From NCBI RefSeq assembly GCF_041103235.1, contig NZ_JBGCUN010000001.1, forward strand, positions 2,790,001 to 2,854,000: a DNA stretch of 64,000 bases. Direction: 5' to 3'. The notes beneath the pieces were generated by a model, which worked only from the letters and a program-made list of their open reading frames with translations, did not search any database and was not told the DNA's origin. Shown here in pieces: positions 17,378-27,262 of the stretch. The position numbers and the translations under genes were made by a program. Position 1 is the stretch's first letter. Each line of letters opens with the position of its first letter. Source of the stretch: Yoonia sp. R2331 (GTDB taxonomy: Bacteria; Pseudomonadota; Alphaproteobacteria; Rhodobacterales; Rhodobacteraceae).

Positions 17378-18426
17378 TCGGGCATGTTGAAGGGGTCAAC
17401 CGGCGCGTGGCTGACGTGCCAGCCGACATAGTCCCAGGTGTGGGTCATGTGGTCCGGCAAGGGGGCTGTCAGATGCAGGGTCGCCCCGGTGGCGGGGTGT
17501 TCGATTGTCAGGGACCGCGCGTGCAGGTGCATCTTGCGCCCGATTTCTTCACCCATGCCCGCGCCCCAGCCATCGCCCAGGTTTTCCTGGCTCGACCCGC
17601 CGTATTTGCCATCGCCGATGATCGGGTGCCCGATCTCGGCCATATGGGCGCGCAGCTGATGGGTGCGGCCGGTGATCGGCACAAGTGCGACCCAGGCGGC
17701 GCGGTTGGCCAGCTTGTCCATCACCGCGTAATCTGTGGTGGCGCGCTTGGCCCCTTCGGTGCTGTCGACGTCGCGCGGATGCACGCAGCGCATTTTCTCA
17801 TTCTCTCCACCGCGCCCGTGGCCCGGTGCCTTTACCAGTCCGTATTTGATCGTGCCCGCGCGCGGATGCGGCACACCGGCGATGGCCGCCCAATAGATCT
17901 TGCGCGTCGCGTGATGCTTGAGGTTCTCGGTCAACTGCTTGGCCATCAGGCGCGTGCGCGCCAGCAGCAGCACGCCAGAGGTATCTTTATCTAGCCGGTG
18001 CACCAAACGGGGCTTTTCTTCCATGCCAAATGTCAGCGCCTCGGCCATACCATCCACGTGGCGTGTGGTCTTGGAGCCGCCTTGCGTCGCAAGACCGGGG
18101 GGCTTGTTGATCGCGATGATATGCTCATCGCGGTAAATCACGCAGGACTGGATCAGCTTGGCGTCTGCTTTGGTCACGCCGTGCTTTTGCAAGGCACGCG
18201 CGGCCTCTACCTCTGCTTCGGACGGCAGCGGTGGGATGCGGATCGTCTGGCCCGTTTCAAGCCGGGTGTTGGTCTTGACCCGGCCGCCGTCAACGCGCAG
18301 CTCGCCCTTACGGCACATCTTTTCGATGCGCCCCTGCGTGAGATGCGGAAACAGCCGCCGCAGGTAACGGTCCACCCGCTGGTCGCCATCGTCAGGGCCA
18401 ATGACCCGTGTCTGCACGCCGCTCAT
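17374..18426 (-). CDS. RluA-family 23S rRNA pseudouridine synthase (RluC/D-like)
   Basis: A 350-residue protein. An S4 RNA-binding domain covers about residues 16-75 (RVDRYLRRLFPHLTQGRIEKMCRKG). The catalytic domain shows the active-site HRLDKDTSGVLLLA with the essential Asp near 143, and later the RTHQLRAHMAEIGHPIIGD block. It converts specific uridines in 23S rRNA to pseudouridine. RluC versus RluD cannot be separated with confidence. It overlaps crcB and the HAD gene by 4 nt each. Confidence 0.92.
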   Translation of the reverse strand: MSGVQTRVIGPDDGDQRVDRYLRRLFPHLTQGRIEKMCRKGELRVDGGRVKTNTRLETGQTIRIPPLPSEAEVEAARALQKHGVTKADAKLIQSCVIYRDEHIIAINKPPGLATQGGSKTTRHVDGMAEALTFGMEEKPRLVHRLDKDTSGVLLLARTRLMAKQLTENLKHHATRKIYWAAIAGVPHPRAGTIKYGLVKAPGHGRGGENEKMRCVHPRDVDSTEGAKRATTDYAVMDKLANRAAWVALVPITGRTHQLRAHMAEIGHPIIGDGKYGGSSQENLGDGWGAGMGEEIGRKMHLHARSLTIEHPATGATLHLTAPLPDHMTHTWDYVGWHVSHAPVDPFNMPE

Positions 18427-18806
18427 GCCCAGAGCCCCCTTGCGATCATTACGCCTGCCATCAGGCCGAGGAGGGACAGCAGGACCGAAGAGGCGACATA
18501 GACCCCGGCGGCCCCGATTTGCCCTTTTTCAAACAGCGTGAACGCCTCGAGCGAGAAGGCCGAAAAGGTCGTGAACCCGCCCAACAGCCCGGTCATCACG
18601 AAGGGATTCAGGTGCCCCATGCCGCGTTGGAACGACCAGACCACAAACAGCCCCATCAAAAACGAGCCCACAACATTGACCGAAATGATTGCGACCGGAA
18701 ACCCGAAACCCACCGGCAAGGCGCGCAATATCCACATCCCGCACAAAAAGCGCAGGCTGGCCCCGATCGCGCCACCAATGGCCACTTGTCCCAATGTCAT
18801 CAACAT
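18423..18806 (-). CDS. crcB: Fluoride ion channel CrcB
   Basis: A 127-residue membrane protein with four hydrophobic segments. Conserved CrcB/Fluc features are GGAIGASLRFLCG, NVVGSFLMG and GLLGGFTTFSAFSLE. It exports fluoride as a dimer in the inner membrane. The start at 18806 is preferred over an upstream ATG that would overlap rarA. Only 32 bp separate it from rarA, so there is no room for a fluoride riboswitch directly upstream. Confidence 0.93.
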   Translation of the reverse strand: MLMTLGQVAIGGAIGASLRFLCGMWILRALPVGFGFPVAIISVNVVGSFLMGLFVVWSFQRGMGHLNPFVMTGLLGGFTTFSAFSLEAFTLFEKGQIGAAGVYVASSVLLSLLGLMAGVMIARGLWA

Positions 18807-18838
18807 GGCGCATCCCTTGGCCCGCTGTGGCGGGGATG

Positions 18839-20158
18839 TCAATTCTTGGCGGCGTTGCGCTTGTCACGTAACCCGTTGAAATAATCGACGCGCTTCTTCA
18901 GATCCCGTTCAAACCCACGATCCACCGGCTGATAATATGTGTCGCGGTCCATCCCGTCGGGAAAATAGTTCTGGCCGGAAAATCCGTCTTCGGCGTCGTG
19001 ATCATAGGCATAGCCCGCACCATAGCCCTGATCCTTCATCAATGATGTGGCGGCGTTCAGGATATGTTTGGGCGGCGGTTCGGACCCGGTGCTGGTGGCG
19101 GCAATCATCGCAGCCTTGTAGGCCACGTAGCCTGCGTTGGATTTCGGCGCGAGTGCCAGATAGGTCACGGCCTGTGCCAGCGCCAATTCGCCTTCGGGGC
19201 TGCCAAGCCGTTCGTAGGTTTCCCAGGCGTCCAGACAGACGCGGTGCGCCTGTGGATCAGCGAGGCCGATATCCTCGACCGCCATGCGCGTGATCCGGCG
19301 TGCCAGATAGCGCGGGTCTTCGCCGCCTTTGAGCATCCGAGCATACCAGTAAAGCGCGGCATCCGGGTCAGAGCCGCGGACCGATTTGTGCAGGGCCGAA
19401 ATCAGGTTGTAGTGCTCGTCACCGGATTTGTCGTATTTCGTCGCCCGTTTCATCAACCGGGTGGTCAGCGTCTCGGTGGTCAGCACCTTGTCGTCGGTCC
19501 AGGCGGTGACCTGTTCGATCAGATTCAAGAGCGCCCGTCCGTCGCCATCGGCCATCTCGATCAGGGCCGTGCGCGCGGCATCATCCAACGGCAGGGCGCG
19601 ATCCAGCTCTGCCTCAGCCCGTTGCGCAAGCCGTTCCAGATCGGCGGAATTCAGCCGATTAAGCACCAGAACCTGCGCCCGTGACAGGACGGCGGCGTTC
19701 AATTCAAAGCTTGGGTTCTCTGTTGTGGCCCCAACCAAGAGAATCGTTCCGTCTTCCATATGGGGCAGGAACCCGTCTTGCTGGGCTTTGTTAAAGCGGT
19801 GAATTTCATCGACAAACAGCAAGGTGCCCTTGCCATTGCCGCGCCGCATGCGGGCCGCTTCAAAGACTTTGCGCAGATCGGGGACGCCTGTGAAGATCGC
19901 GCTGATCTGGACGAAATGCAGATCCGTCTCAGAAGCGAGAAGTCGCGCAATCGTCGTCTTGCCGACGCCGGGCGGCCCCCACAGGATAAGTGAGGACAAC
20001 GACCCGGCGGCCAGCATTGCGCCAAGCGGCGCCTCTGGGCCAAGCACCTGTTCTTGCCCGATGACATCCGCCAACCTTGCAGGCCGTAAGCGGTCGGCCA
20101 GCGGTCGCGGACCGCTGGGTGGTGTCGTGGACGGTGCAGCATCGAACAGATCGGCCAT
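18839..20158 (-). CDS. rarA: Replication-associated recombination protein A (RarA/MgsA) AAA ATPase
   Basis: A 439-residue AAA+ protein: the [20 protein letters not shown] opening, Walker [10 protein letters not shown] near 61-69, Walker [21 protein letters not shown] near 113-132, sensor 1 [12 protein letters not shown], and the C-terminal tetramerisation region with [18 protein letters not shown]. It acts at stalled replication forks. It is first in the coupled five-gene run on this strand. Confidence 0.95.
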   Translation of the reverse strand: MADLFDAAPSTTPPSGPRPLADRLRPARLADVIGQEQVLGPEAPLGAMLAAGSLSSLILWGPPGVGKTTIARLLASETDLHFVQISAIFTGVPDLRKVFEAARMRRGNGKGTLLFVDEIHRFNKAQQDGFLPHMEDGTILLVGATTENPSFELNAAVLSRAQVLVLNRLNSADLERLAQRAEAELDRALPLDDAARTALIEMADGDGRALLNLIEQVTAWTDDKVLTTETLTTRLMKRATKYDKSGDEHYNLISALHKSVRGSDPDAALYWYARMLKGGEDPRYLARRITRMAVEDIGLADPQAHRVCLDAWETYERLGSPEGELALAQAVTYLALAPKSNAGYVAYKAAMIAATSTGSEPPPKHILNAATSLMKDQGYGAGYAYDHDAEDGFSGQNYFPDGMDRDTYYQPVDRGFERDLKKRVDYFNGLRDKRNAAKN

Positions 20159-20197
20159 AGCCGGGTTCTATGCTGCCAGCAGGAGCTTGGCAAAGCA

Positions 20198-20788
20198 TCA
20201 GTGCAACTGGGTCGAAAAGTCGATCCAGACAGCCTGATAATCAATGCCACCCATGTTCATGTTGCGCCCGGCAGCCTTCATTTCAAGCTGGCAACGCGCG
20301 CTCCAACGGCTCCAGTTCGAGGGCAGCAGCGCGAGCAGACGCCCGATCCCTTCTTCCCGGCTGGTCCGCAGCATCTGATGCACGAGGCGCAGATGCACCT
20401 TGCGTCTGATGCTGGTCGGGATATCGTTGGCAACGAACCCCCGGGTGACTTCCCAGGTGGCTTCGTCGACAGGCGCGTCATCATACAGAAGGTCGGTGGG
20501 GATCGAGTCGAGTAACCCGTTCTGTGCGTCCTTGATCATGTAGCTGTAGATTCCGCATTGCGCCGTCGTCGGCGTCAGGCGGACCCCGGCAAGAACACGG
20601 CCCGTGTCATCATGTACGGCTAGCCAGCGGGATTGTGGCGTGTCGTACTGGTCGTATTCCATCCCCATAGTTTGGGGCAAATCCCATTTGTTCTTGACGA
20701 TAAAGGACTCGCGGCGTGCGCGAAGTACATTTGCAAACAACTCGCCATGGTTGTGGATGTTCGCAAAAGAGAGTGTGGTGGCCTGCAT
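20198..20788 (-). CDS. luxI: Acyl-homoserine-lactone synthase (LuxI family)
   Basis: A 196-residue protein. The N-terminal LuxI catalytic pattern is complete: R25-x3-F29-x5-W35-x8-E44-x-D46-x2-D49, followed by GVRLTPTT and the TWEVTRGFV block with the conserved Glu and Arg. It makes an N-acyl-homoserine lactone from S-adenosylmethionine and an acyl carrier; the acyl length cannot be read. It lies 69 bp downstream of luxR on the same strand. The symbol is used in the family sense. Confidence 0.93.
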   Translation of the reverse strand: MQATTLSFANIHNHGELFANVLRARRESFIVKNKWDLPQTMGMEYDQYDTPQSRWLAVHDDTGRVLAGVRLTPTTAQCGIYSYMIKDAQNGLLDSIPTDLLYDDAPVDEATWEVTRGFVANDIPTSIRRKVHLRLVHQMLRTSREEGIGRLLALLPSNWSRWSARCQLEMKAAGRNMNMGGIDYQAVWIDFSTQLH

Positions 20789-20824
20789 AGGGCTTCTCCG
20801 GTTGAGTAGTTAACGTCCTTCTAG

Positions 20825-20837
20825 GGTTAAACTAACC
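20825..20837. promoter_or_regulatory. Palindrome in the luxR-luxI gap (possible LuxR site)
   Basis: GGTTA-AAC-TAACC forms a 5-bp inverted repeat within an AT-rich stretch 37 bp upstream of luxI. It is shorter than the classical 20-bp lux box and is offered only as a candidate binding site. Confidence 0.35.
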
Positions 20838-20857
20838 GGTTTAAATAAGGAATGGTT

Positions 20858-21469
20858 TCAAAGCAGGCGGTAGTCGCGCGCCCGCTGAATCGCCTCTGCC
20901 GTGGTGCGTGCCAGCAGGCTGTTGCGCGCCGCAGAAAGCCTTGCCTTTAGGGCACTTTCCGAGATCCCCAGTTTAGCTGCCGCAGCGGCATGTCGGTCGC
21001 CATCGGCAATCAGACGCAGTGCCGCCACCTGCGCATCAGTCAGCGACTTGGGCGGTTCCGTTGCAACATGCAGTTGCTGGATGATCTTGTTGAACTCGAT
21101 CATCTCATCGTCATTAAATTCACGGTCCGGGCGCGACGCTGACGCGATCGACCGCGAGTTGATCGGGCCGGTCGAAACCGCAAAGCCGTAGTTCATATCA
21201 AACTGTTTCGCCTGCCCCAGGATATCAAACGGATCCGGGATGCCGATTTCAGACCAGCGCGTCATGCCTTCCTGGCTGAAGCCCCAGGCGATAATCGGGT
21301 CACGCAGAGCGAAGGCCTGTTCGGTGTAAAGATTGGTCCATCCTTCGGGGTAGGTCTGGTGGTGCAAAAGCGGCAACGCAAAGCGAATGTGCAATGCAAA
21401 GAAAAACCCATCCGGGGCGCAGTAGGACAGTTTGCGCGTGTGAAATTCTATAACAGACTGAATGGACAT
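20858..21469 (-). CDS. luxR: LuxR-family autoinducer-responsive regulator
   Basis: A 203-residue protein. The autoinducer-binding domain shows W-x3-Y-x8-DP (WTNLYTEQAFALRDP) and a later W, as in LuxR receptors. The C-terminal HTH runs SLTDAQVAALRLIADGD to about the end. It is shorter than classical LuxR (about 240), mainly at the N-terminus. It lies directly upstream of luxI, so it is the likely receptor for the product. A small ORF starts divergently 68 bp away. Confidence 0.88.
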   Translation of the reverse strand: MSIQSVIEFHTRKLSYCAPDGFFFALHIRFALPLLHHQTYPEGWTNLYTEQAFALRDPIIAWGFSQEGMTRWSEIGIPDPFDILGQAKQFDMNYGFAVSTGPINSRSIASASRPDREFNDDEMIEFNKIIQQLHVATEPPKSLTDAQVAALRLIADGDRHAAAAAKLGISESALKARLSAARNSLLARTTAEAIQRARDYRLL

Positions 21470-21537
21470 ATCTTTTTAGACAAGTTGCCTGTGAAGCCGT
21501 CAACCGTAAATTGCGCCAATCAGCAAGGAGCCGCGAC

Positions 21538-21690
21538 ATGGCGGAACAGGACATTTGGCAACGATTGCAGCAACTGACAAAAGGTCAGTTGAGAGCGTTG
21601 CGGTCGTTCCTGTTTCCACCGCAGAAGACACCAAAAAAGTCAATAAAACCAAAAGATCAGGACCCGCTGGACCAAAAAGACCCCGATTAG
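21538..21690 (+). CDS. Small ORF, 50 residues, divergent to luxR
   Basis: The ORF has a good AGGAG site 7 bp before its ATG and ends in TAG, with a perfect bidirectional terminator 22 bp downstream. The product starts MAEQDIWQRLQQLTKGQL, likely an amphipathic helix, and ends in a Lys/Asp/Pro-rich tail. I do not recognise a family. The well-placed ribosome site and terminator argue that it is a gene; its position suggests control by the LuxR system, which is inference. Confidence 0.6.
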   Translation: MAEQDIWQRLQQLTKGQLRALRSFLFPPQKTPKKSIKPKDQDPLDQKDPD

Positions 21691-21711
21691 CAGAAATCGC
21701 ATCTGCAAACA

Positions 21712-21740
21712 AAAAGGCCCTGTCAGTGACAGGGCCTTTT
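21712..21740. terminator. Bidirectional terminator after rplQ and the small ORF
   Basis: A perfect 13-bp stem (AAAAGGCCCTGTC / GACAGGGCCTTTT) with a 3-nt loop has A and T tracts on both sides. It ends the alpha operon on the minus strand and the small ORF on the plus strand. Confidence 0.92.
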
Positions 21741-21766
21741 GTCATTCTTCAAAAGCCGCGGTGAGA

Positions 21767-22186
21767 TTACTCTTCCGCTGCGTCAACTTCGGCCAGACGA
21801 GCCTTATCAGCGGCGCCTTTGGCATCAATGTCGCGATCCACGAATTCGATGATCGCCATCGGGGCCATGTCACCATAGCGGAAGCCCGCCTTCAGAACGC
21901 GGACATAACCGCCCTGACGATCCTTGTAGCGCGGACCAAGGACGTCGAACAACTTCGCGACATACTGGTCCTGCTTGAGGCGGGACGCGGCCTGACGGCG
22001 GGCGTGCAGATCGCCGCGCTTGCCAAGTGTCACCAGCTTTTCGATGACGCGCTTGAGTTCTTTTGCCTTGGGCAAAGTTGTCTTGATCTGCTCATGTTCA
22101 ATGAGCGAGCCTGCCATGTTCGCAAACAGCGCCTTACGGTGCTCATGTGTGCGGTTGAGGCGGCGGTAACCACGTGCGTGACGCAT
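21767..22186 (-). CDS. rplQ: 50S ribosomal protein L17
   Basis: A 139-residue protein starting [20 protein letters not shown], the invariant L17 opening, with [21 protein letters not shown] and [23 protein letters not shown]. The start at 22186 matches the family; a longer frame reaches into the intergenic palindromes. It is the last gene of the alpha operon, 143 bp downstream of rpoA. Confidence 0.97.
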   Translation of the reverse strand: MRHARGYRRLNRTHEHRKALFANMAGSLIEHEQIKTTLPKAKELKRVIEKLVTLGKRGDLHARRQAASRLKQDQYVAKLFDVLGPRYKDRQGGYVRVLKAGFRYGDMAPMAIIEFVDRDIDAKGAADKARLAEVDAAEE

Positions 22187-22274
22187 ATCAAAGTCTCCAT
22201 TACGTTTTATATGTGGGATGACGCTGCGGTGACGCCAACTCCGTTGTTGGGGCGGGATTGCCCGGGTGAAGGAG

Positions 22275-22320
22275 CCAAATCCTTCGAAGGATTTGGACCA
22301 GACTTTTTCAAAAAGTCTGG
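22275..22320. repeat. Twin palindromes between rpoA and rplQ
   Basis: Two perfect palindromes stand side by side. The first (22275-22296) has 11-bp arms starting CCAAATCC with a TTCGAA centre. The second (22298-22320) has CCAGACTTTTT and AAAAAGTCTGG arms around one base. In RNA they would form two adjacent hairpins 9 bp after the rpoA stop. They look like a dispersed REP-type element, but only one copy is in this window. Confidence 0.75.
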
Positions 22321-22329
22321 CCCACTGTC

Positions 22330-23346
22330 TTAGAACTGGTCTTCGAATTTCTTGGCCAGATCTTCGATGTTGTCTGGCGGCCAATCTTCGACATCCATGC
22401 CAAGGTGCAGACCCATGCCGGACAGCACTTCCTTGATTTCGTTCAAGGATTTGCGGCCAAAGTTCGGCGTGCGCAGCATTTCGGCTTCGGTCTTCTGGAT
22501 CAGATCGCCAATATATACGATATTGTCGTTCTTCAGGCAGTTTGCGGACCGCACGGACAGCTCCAGCTCATCAACCTTCTTCAGCAGAAGCGGGTTGAAT
22601 TCGAGGCCATCGTCGTCGGACCCCTGGCTGGCGCTTTCGGGCTCATCAAAGTTGACGAAGATCGACAGCTGGTCCTGCAGGATCCGCGCGGCATAGGCCA
22701 CCGCATCATCCGGCGTGATCGAGCCATCGGTTTCGACCTTCATGGTCAACTTGTCATAGTCGAGCACCTGACCTTCACGGGTCGGCTGCACGTCATAGCT
22801 GACTTTCTTGATGGGCGAGTAGATCGCGTCGATCGACATCATGCCGATGGGCGCGTCTTCCGGCTTGTTCTTGTCGGCAGACACATAGCCCTTCCCGGTG
22901 TTGACGGTCAGTTCCATGTAAAGGTCAGCGCCATCGTCGAGGTGGCAGATCACGTGATCCTTGTTCAGGATCTCGATGCCAGCCGTCTCGGAGATGTCAC
23001 CAGCGGTCACAACGCCCGGGCCATTGGCCTGAACGCTCAGCCGCTTGGGGCCTTCGACTTCCATCCGGATCGCCACACCTTTGAGGTTCAGCACGATGTC
23101 GGTGACGTCTTCACGCACACCGGCCACGGATGAAAACTCATGCAGCACGTTGTCGATCTGCACCGCGGTGATCGCGGCACCTTGCAGCGACGACATCAGG
23201 ATACGGCGCAGCGCGTTGCCCATCGTCAGACCAAAGCCGCGCTCCAGCGGTTCGGCAATGACGGTGGCCTGACGTGCAGGATCGTTACCCGGTTTGATTT
23301 CAAGCTGTGTTGGCTTGATCAGTTCAGCCCAGTTCTTGTGGATCAT
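22330..23346 (-). CDS. rpoA: RNA polymerase alpha subunit
   Basis: A 338-residue protein from the ATG at 23346, with a GGAGG site upstream. The N-terminal assembly domain has [26 protein letters not shown]; the C-terminal domain has [22 protein letters not shown] and [12 protein letters not shown] for UP-element and activator contact. Length and order (rpsK-rpoA-rplQ) are standard. Confidence 0.98.
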   Translation of the reverse strand: MIHKNWAELIKPTQLEIKPGNDPARQATVIAEPLERGFGLTMGNALRRILMSSLQGAAITAVQIDNVLHEFSSVAGVREDVTDIVLNLKGVAIRMEVEGPKRLSVQANGPGVVTAGDISETAGIEILNKDHVICHLDDGADLYMELTVNTGKGYVSADKNKPEDAPIGMMSIDAIYSPIKKVSYDVQPTREGQVLDYDKLTMKVETDGSITPDDAVAYAARILQDQLSIFVNFDEPESASQGSDDDGLEFNPLLLKKVDELELSVRSANCLKNDNIVYIGDLIQKTEAEMLRTPNFGRKSLNEIKEVLSGMGLHLGMDVEDWPPDNIEDLAKKFEDQF

Positions 23347-23454
23347 ATGTCCCTCCATTCCTGTCTGCCTTCATGTCCAAAAAGGCAAACGCCCGAGGTT
23401 AAAATGACGGATTGGGGCCGTGGCAAAACCACAGGCCCCAAGGCGTTGGGGTGA

Positions 23455-23847
23455 TTAGACGCGGCGACGCTTTGGCGGGCGGCAACCGTTGTGGGCCATT
23501 GGGGTCACATCACGGATCGAGGTGATGTTGAAACCAACTGCCGCAAGCGCGCGCAGCGCACTTTCACGACCGGAACCGGGGCCCTGCACTTCGACTTCCA
23601 GCGTCTTGACGCCGTGCTCTTGTGCTTTCTTGCCCGCATCCTCTGCAGCCATCTGGGCGGCATAAGGTGTGGATTTCCGAGAGCCCTTGAAGCCCATGGT
23701 GCCAGCAGACGACCATGAAATGGCGTTGCCCTGCACGTCAGAGATCAGGATTTTAGTGTTGTTGAAGCTGGAGTTTACGTGTGCAACTCCGGCTGCAATG
23801 TTCTTGGAGACCTTACGCTTGCCCCCACGGCGAGTATCACGTGCCAT
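23455..23847 (-). CDS. rpsK: 30S ribosomal protein S11
   Basis: A 130-residue protein with [20 protein letters not shown], the [13 protein letters not shown] block, and the conserved C-terminal [12 protein letters not shown]. It lies 12 bp after rpsM. Confidence 0.98.
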   Translation of the reverse strand: MARDTRRGGKRKVSKNIAAGVAHVNSSFNNTKILISDVQGNAISWSSAGTMGFKGSRKSTPYAAQMAAEDAGKKAQEHGVKTLEVEVQGPGSGRESALRALAAVGFNITSIRDVTPMAHNGCRPPKRRRV

Positions 23848-23859
23848 TGGTGCGTCTCC

Positions 23860-24228
23860 TTATTTCTTCTTACCGGCAATGGCCTTTGCAGGGCCTTTGC
23901 GGGTGCGTGCGTTGGTGTGCGTGCGCTGACCGCGGACGGGCAGGTTACGACGGTGGCGCAGGCCACGGTAGCAGCCCAGGTCCATCAGACGCTTGATGTT
24001 CATCTGAGTATCGCGGCGCAGGTCGCCTTCGACGGTCAGGTTTTCATCAATGTATTCACGGATCTTCAGAACTTCGGCGTCAGACAGATCGTTGACGCGG
24101 CGGGCAAATTCGATGCCCGTGTCGTTGCAGATTTTCTCGGCCGTGGTCTGGCCAATACCGGTGATGTAGGTGAGGGCGATTGGAACCCGCTTTGCAGTCG
24201 GGATGTTTACGCCGGCAATACGTGCCAC
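23860..24228 (-). CDS. rpsM: 30S ribosomal protein S13 (GTG start)
   Basis: A 122-residue protein if started at the GTG at 24228, giving [21 protein letters not shown], the usual S13 opening, with AAGGA 9 bp upstream. The longer ATG frame at 24279 adds 17 residues foreign to the family. The basic [19 protein letters not shown] tail is typical. The 194-bp gap upstream to adk contains several GC-rich inverted segments but no gene. Confidence 0.96.
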   Translation of the reverse strand: MARIAGVNIPTAKRVPIALTYITGIGQTTAEKICNDTGIEFARRVNDLSDAEVLKIREYIDENLTVEGDLRRDTQMNIKRLMDLGCYRGLRHRRNLPVRGQRTHTNARTRKGPAKAIAGKKK

Positions 24229-24422
24229 GTGTGCAATTCCTTTTCGTTGCGGGTCCGTCATTCCAGACCCTTTTTTCACAACGGAAGCCCGGGCTATGAA
24301 AGGCGCCGGGCTGCGTCATATTTAGGTGTTCAAATGGGGCGCGACCCCATGCGATTCCCTTGCGGGATGGCGCTATTTATGGCGGGGTGAGCACAGGGTC
24401 AACCCCCAACCAAATCAGCCCG

Positions 24423-25013
24423 CTATTTCAAGACATCACGGATAGATGCGGCCACGTCATCCATGCTAGCCAGACCGTCCACAGATACCAAATCACCTTT
24501 AGCGTGGTAGTAGCCGATCAGCGGCGAGGTCTGTTTGTAGTAGGCCAAAAGCCGGACTTTCAGGCTTTCTTCATTGTCGTCAGCACGGACGGGCTGACCC
24601 GCAGCAGCGGCTTCTTTTGCGCGGCCGACGATACGGTCAACAAGCACATCATCGTTGACTTGCAGTTCGACTACGCGATCCAGCGGCTGATCCAGCTCTT
24701 TGAGCAAGGCACCCAGTGCGTCGGCCTGGGCCAGAGTCCGGGGGAAGCCGTCAAAGATAAAGCCGCCAGAGCCGCCGCCATCCACGGCATCGCCCTCAAG
24801 CTGTTCGCGGATCAGGCCGATCACGATCTCATCGGTGACAAGATCACCGCGGTCCATCACCTCGGCCACACGTCTGCCCATCTCAGTGCCAGAGGTGCGT
24901 GCCGCGCGCAGCATATCACCAGTGGACAGTTGCACCATGCCACGTTCTTCGACCAAACGCTGTGCTTGCGTGCCTTTGCCAGCGCCCGGAGGCCCCAAAA
25001 GTATAATGTTCAT
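24423..25013 (-). CDS. adk: Adenylate kinase
   Basis: A 196-residue kinase with P-loop GPPGAGKGT at residues 7-15, STGDMLRAA, and [14 protein letters not shown]. The LID is the short form without zinc cysteines. It interconverts ATP, AMP and ADP in the cytoplasm. Its start overlaps the secY stop by 4 nt, the usual spc-operon tail arrangement. Confidence 0.96.
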   Translation of the reverse strand: MNIILLGPPGAGKGTQAQRLVEERGMVQLSTGDMLRAARTSGTEMGRRVAEVMDRGDLVTDEIVIGLIREQLEGDAVDGGGSGGFIFDGFPRTLAQADALGALLKELDQPLDRVVELQVNDDVLVDRIVGRAKEAAAAGQPVRADDNEESLKVRLLAYYKQTSPLIGYYHAKGDLVSVDGLASMDDVAASIRDVLK

Positions 25014-26374
25014 CGGCGTGCAGGCCCTTTCTTTTTGGCACCCGAACCGCGCTTGCCGCGCAGCTGAGATTTCTCAATCAGCCCTTCGTATTGATGGGCG
25101 AGCAGATGTGACTGGATTTGTTGGATCGTGTCCATCCCCACACTCACAATAATCAGAACCGAGGTACCGCCAAAATAGAAAGGAATAGATAATTGCGCCC
25201 GGAGGATTTCCGGCAGCAGCGCAACAAGCGCCAGATAGCCAGAGCCTAGAACAAGGACGCGGGTCACAACGTAGTCAAGATATTCTGCCGTCTTCTTGCC
25301 CGGACGGATGCCGGGGATAAAGCCGTTCTGGTTCTTGAGGTTGTCGGCCACGTCATCAACCTTGAACGCTACTTCCTTGGTATAGAAATAGGTAAAGAAG
25401 ATGATCATCGCCGAGAAGAAGATCAGATAAGCAGGCTGACCGGGGCCAAAGTAGGCCAGAATGGTCGACATCACCGGGCTATTGGAACCGCCGCTGAACG
25501 TGCTGATCGTGGTTGGCAGCAGCAACAGGGCAGAGGCAAAGATCGCCGGGATCACGCCTGCAGGGTTCACCTTGATCGGCAGGTGGCTGGTTGATCCGTC
25601 GTAAACCTTCATCCCGCGCTGCTGGCGCGGATACTGGATGTGGATCTTGCGCAGTGACCGTTCCATGAAGACCACAAAGGTCAGGGTCGCAATGACCATC
25701 AGGATCACACCCACAATCACCGCCGGGCTGATCGCGCCGGACTGACCCTGGGACAGGAATTGTGCAAGCGCCGCAGGGATTTCCGCGATAATGCCCACAA
25801 AGATAATCAGCGAAATCCCGTTGCCGATGCCGCGGGCGGTGATCTGCTCACCCAGCCACATCAGGAACATGGTGCCGCCGACGATGGTAATGACGCAGGA
25901 GGCCGTAAAGAAGAGGCCCGGATCAGAGGCCAAACCGCCCGCTTCCAATGACTTGGCAAGGCCGTAAGCCTGTGCTGTCGCCAGCACCACGGTGCCATAG
26001 CGGGTATATTGGTTCAGCTTGCGGCGGCCTTGTTCGCCCTCTTTTTTCAGCTGCTTGAGTGGTTCCCACATGGAGCCAAGCAACTGCACGATAATCGAGG
26101 CCGAGATATAGGGCATGATGCCAAGGGCAAAGATGCCCATACGGCTAAGCGCACCCCCGGTGAACATCGACAGGATGCCGCCGATCCCCGCGGCGGCGTC
26201 TTCCATAAACGCCCGCAACTCAACACCGTCAATGCCCGGAACGGGAATATAGGTGCCCAAGCGATAGACGATCAGAAGGCCGAGTGTGAACCAGATGCGC
26301 TGACGCAGTTCGGTGGCTTTACCGAAAGCGCCCCAGCTCATGTTGGCGGCCATTTGTTCTGCTGCGGATGCCAT
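25010..26374 (-). CDS. secY: Preprotein translocase subunit SecY
   Basis: A 454-residue protein with ten hydrophobic segments, starting in an amphipathic N-terminus and carrying [29 protein letters not shown] and the cytoplasmic [10 protein letters not shown] loop. It forms the Sec channel in the inner membrane. It lies between rplO and adk, as usual in the spc operon. Confidence 0.97.
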   Translation of the reverse strand: MASAAEQMAANMSWGAFGKATELRQRIWFTLGLLIVYRLGTYIPVPGIDGVELRAFMEDAAAGIGGILSMFTGGALSRMGIFALGIMPYISASIIVQLLGSMWEPLKQLKKEGEQGRRKLNQYTRYGTVVLATAQAYGLAKSLEAGGLASDPGLFFTASCVITIVGGTMFLMWLGEQITARGIGNGISLIIFVGIIAEIPAALAQFLSQGQSGAISPAVIVGVILMVIATLTFVVFMERSLRKIHIQYPRQQRGMKVYDGSTSHLPIKVNPAGVIPAIFASALLLLPTTISTFSGGSNSPVMSTILAYFGPGQPAYLIFFSAMIIFFTYFYTKEVAFKVDDVADNLKNQNGFIPGIRPGKKTAEYLDYVVTRVLVLGSGYLALVALLPEILRAQLSIPFYFGGTSVLIIVSVGMDTIQQIQSHLLAHQYEGLIEKSQLRGKRGSGAKKKGPARR

Positions 26375-26475
26375 GTGTGCCCCTTGTCAGGAAAACACCG
26401 CGCCACGGTTTCCCGGGCGCGGCGTTTGGGAAATCAGATGCTTATGTAAGCGACCGCATGGCCGCTCACAAGGCG

Positions 26476-26949
26476 TTACTCAGCCGCTGCCGGGGTTGTG
26501 ACGGTCAGTGAGCCGCCAGCCTTTTCCACGGCGGCCACGGCCCCCTTGGAGGCACCGGTCACGCTGATGGTGGCCTTGGCAGTGAATTCGCCCTTGGCCA
26601 GAACGCGGATACCGTCCTTCTTGCGCCGCACCAGACCGCTTTCGACCAGCACATCTTCGGTGATGTCTTTCTTAGCGTCGATCTTTTTGGCGTCGATGAA
26701 CTTCTGGATCAGGCCCAGGTTCACAACGGCGTAAGTTTTTGAATTGATGTTGTTAAATCCGCGCTTCGGCAGGCGCTGGTACAGCGGCATCTGGCCGCCT
26801 TCATAACCCTTGATCGCCACGCCCGAACGGGATTTCTGACCTTTGATACCGCGGCCACCCATTTTACCTTTGCCCGAACCCGGACCACGGCCAATGCGTT
26901 TCTTGGACTTGGTTGCGCCATCGTTGTCGCGCAGTTCATTCAGTTTCAT
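26476..26949 (-). CDS. rplO: 50S ribosomal protein L15
   Basis: A 157-residue protein from the ATG at 26949 with [20 protein letters not shown], the Gly-rich [20 protein letters not shown], and the [18 protein letters not shown] motif. It is the first gene of the rplO-rplQ block. In the canonical order it should follow rpmD directly; here a 2.6-kb insert with ilvA and an FkbM gene separates them. Confidence 0.97.
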   Translation of the reverse strand: MKLNELRDNDGATKSKKRIGRGPGSGKGKMGGRGIKGQKSRSGVAIKGYEGGQMPLYQRLPKRGFNNINSKTYAVVNLGLIQKFIDAKKIDAKKDITEDVLVESGLVRRKKDGIRVLAKGEFTAKATISVTGASKGAVAAVEKAGGSLTVTTPAAAE

Positions 26950-27042
26950 GTCGCTTCTCCTTTTGCCGGAAGACCCCGTCCAGCGACGGAAATGGGGCAC
27001 ACGGCGTTACAAATGAGTCGGAAATCAAAGCCCGACTGCGCG

Positions 27043-27071
27043 CGTATAGCGGTGGCAAGGGACCGGATCAA
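27043..27071 (-). promoter_or_regulatory. Sigma70-like promoter for the rplO-rplQ block
   Basis: On the minus strand TTGATC (27071-27066) and TATACG (27048-27043) are separated by exactly 17 bp, about 95 bp upstream of rplO. This is the only consensus-like promoter I see in the 313-bp gap 26950-27262. The gap must also hold the promoter of the plus-strand FkbM gene; TTGACT near 27197 with CTACAG 17 bp on is a weak candidate. Confidence 0.55.
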
Positions 27072-27262
27072 GAGCCGCGATGGAATTGTTTGAGGCGTAC
27101 AGAACGTGAGTCTTCCTGAGGTCAGCCGAATGCGTGTGATACCCGTCGCAGCGGGCCTTTTCACGGAAATTGGCGCTGGCTCGGTTCGAGAATTTGTTGA
27201 CTCGTTAAATTTGCGATCTCTACAGTTCGTGAGCTTGGGTTTTGTTGGTGTGAGGTTTTGGT

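Noticed and set aside
18807-18838. Possible fluoride riboswitch before crcB
   Set aside because: Only 32 bp separate crcB from rarA, too short for the aptamer, and the gene is inside a coupled operon.
22187-22384. Upstream-extended rplQ frame with 66 extra residues
   Set aside because: The extension translates the intergenic palindromes; the L17 family begins at [10 protein letters not shown].
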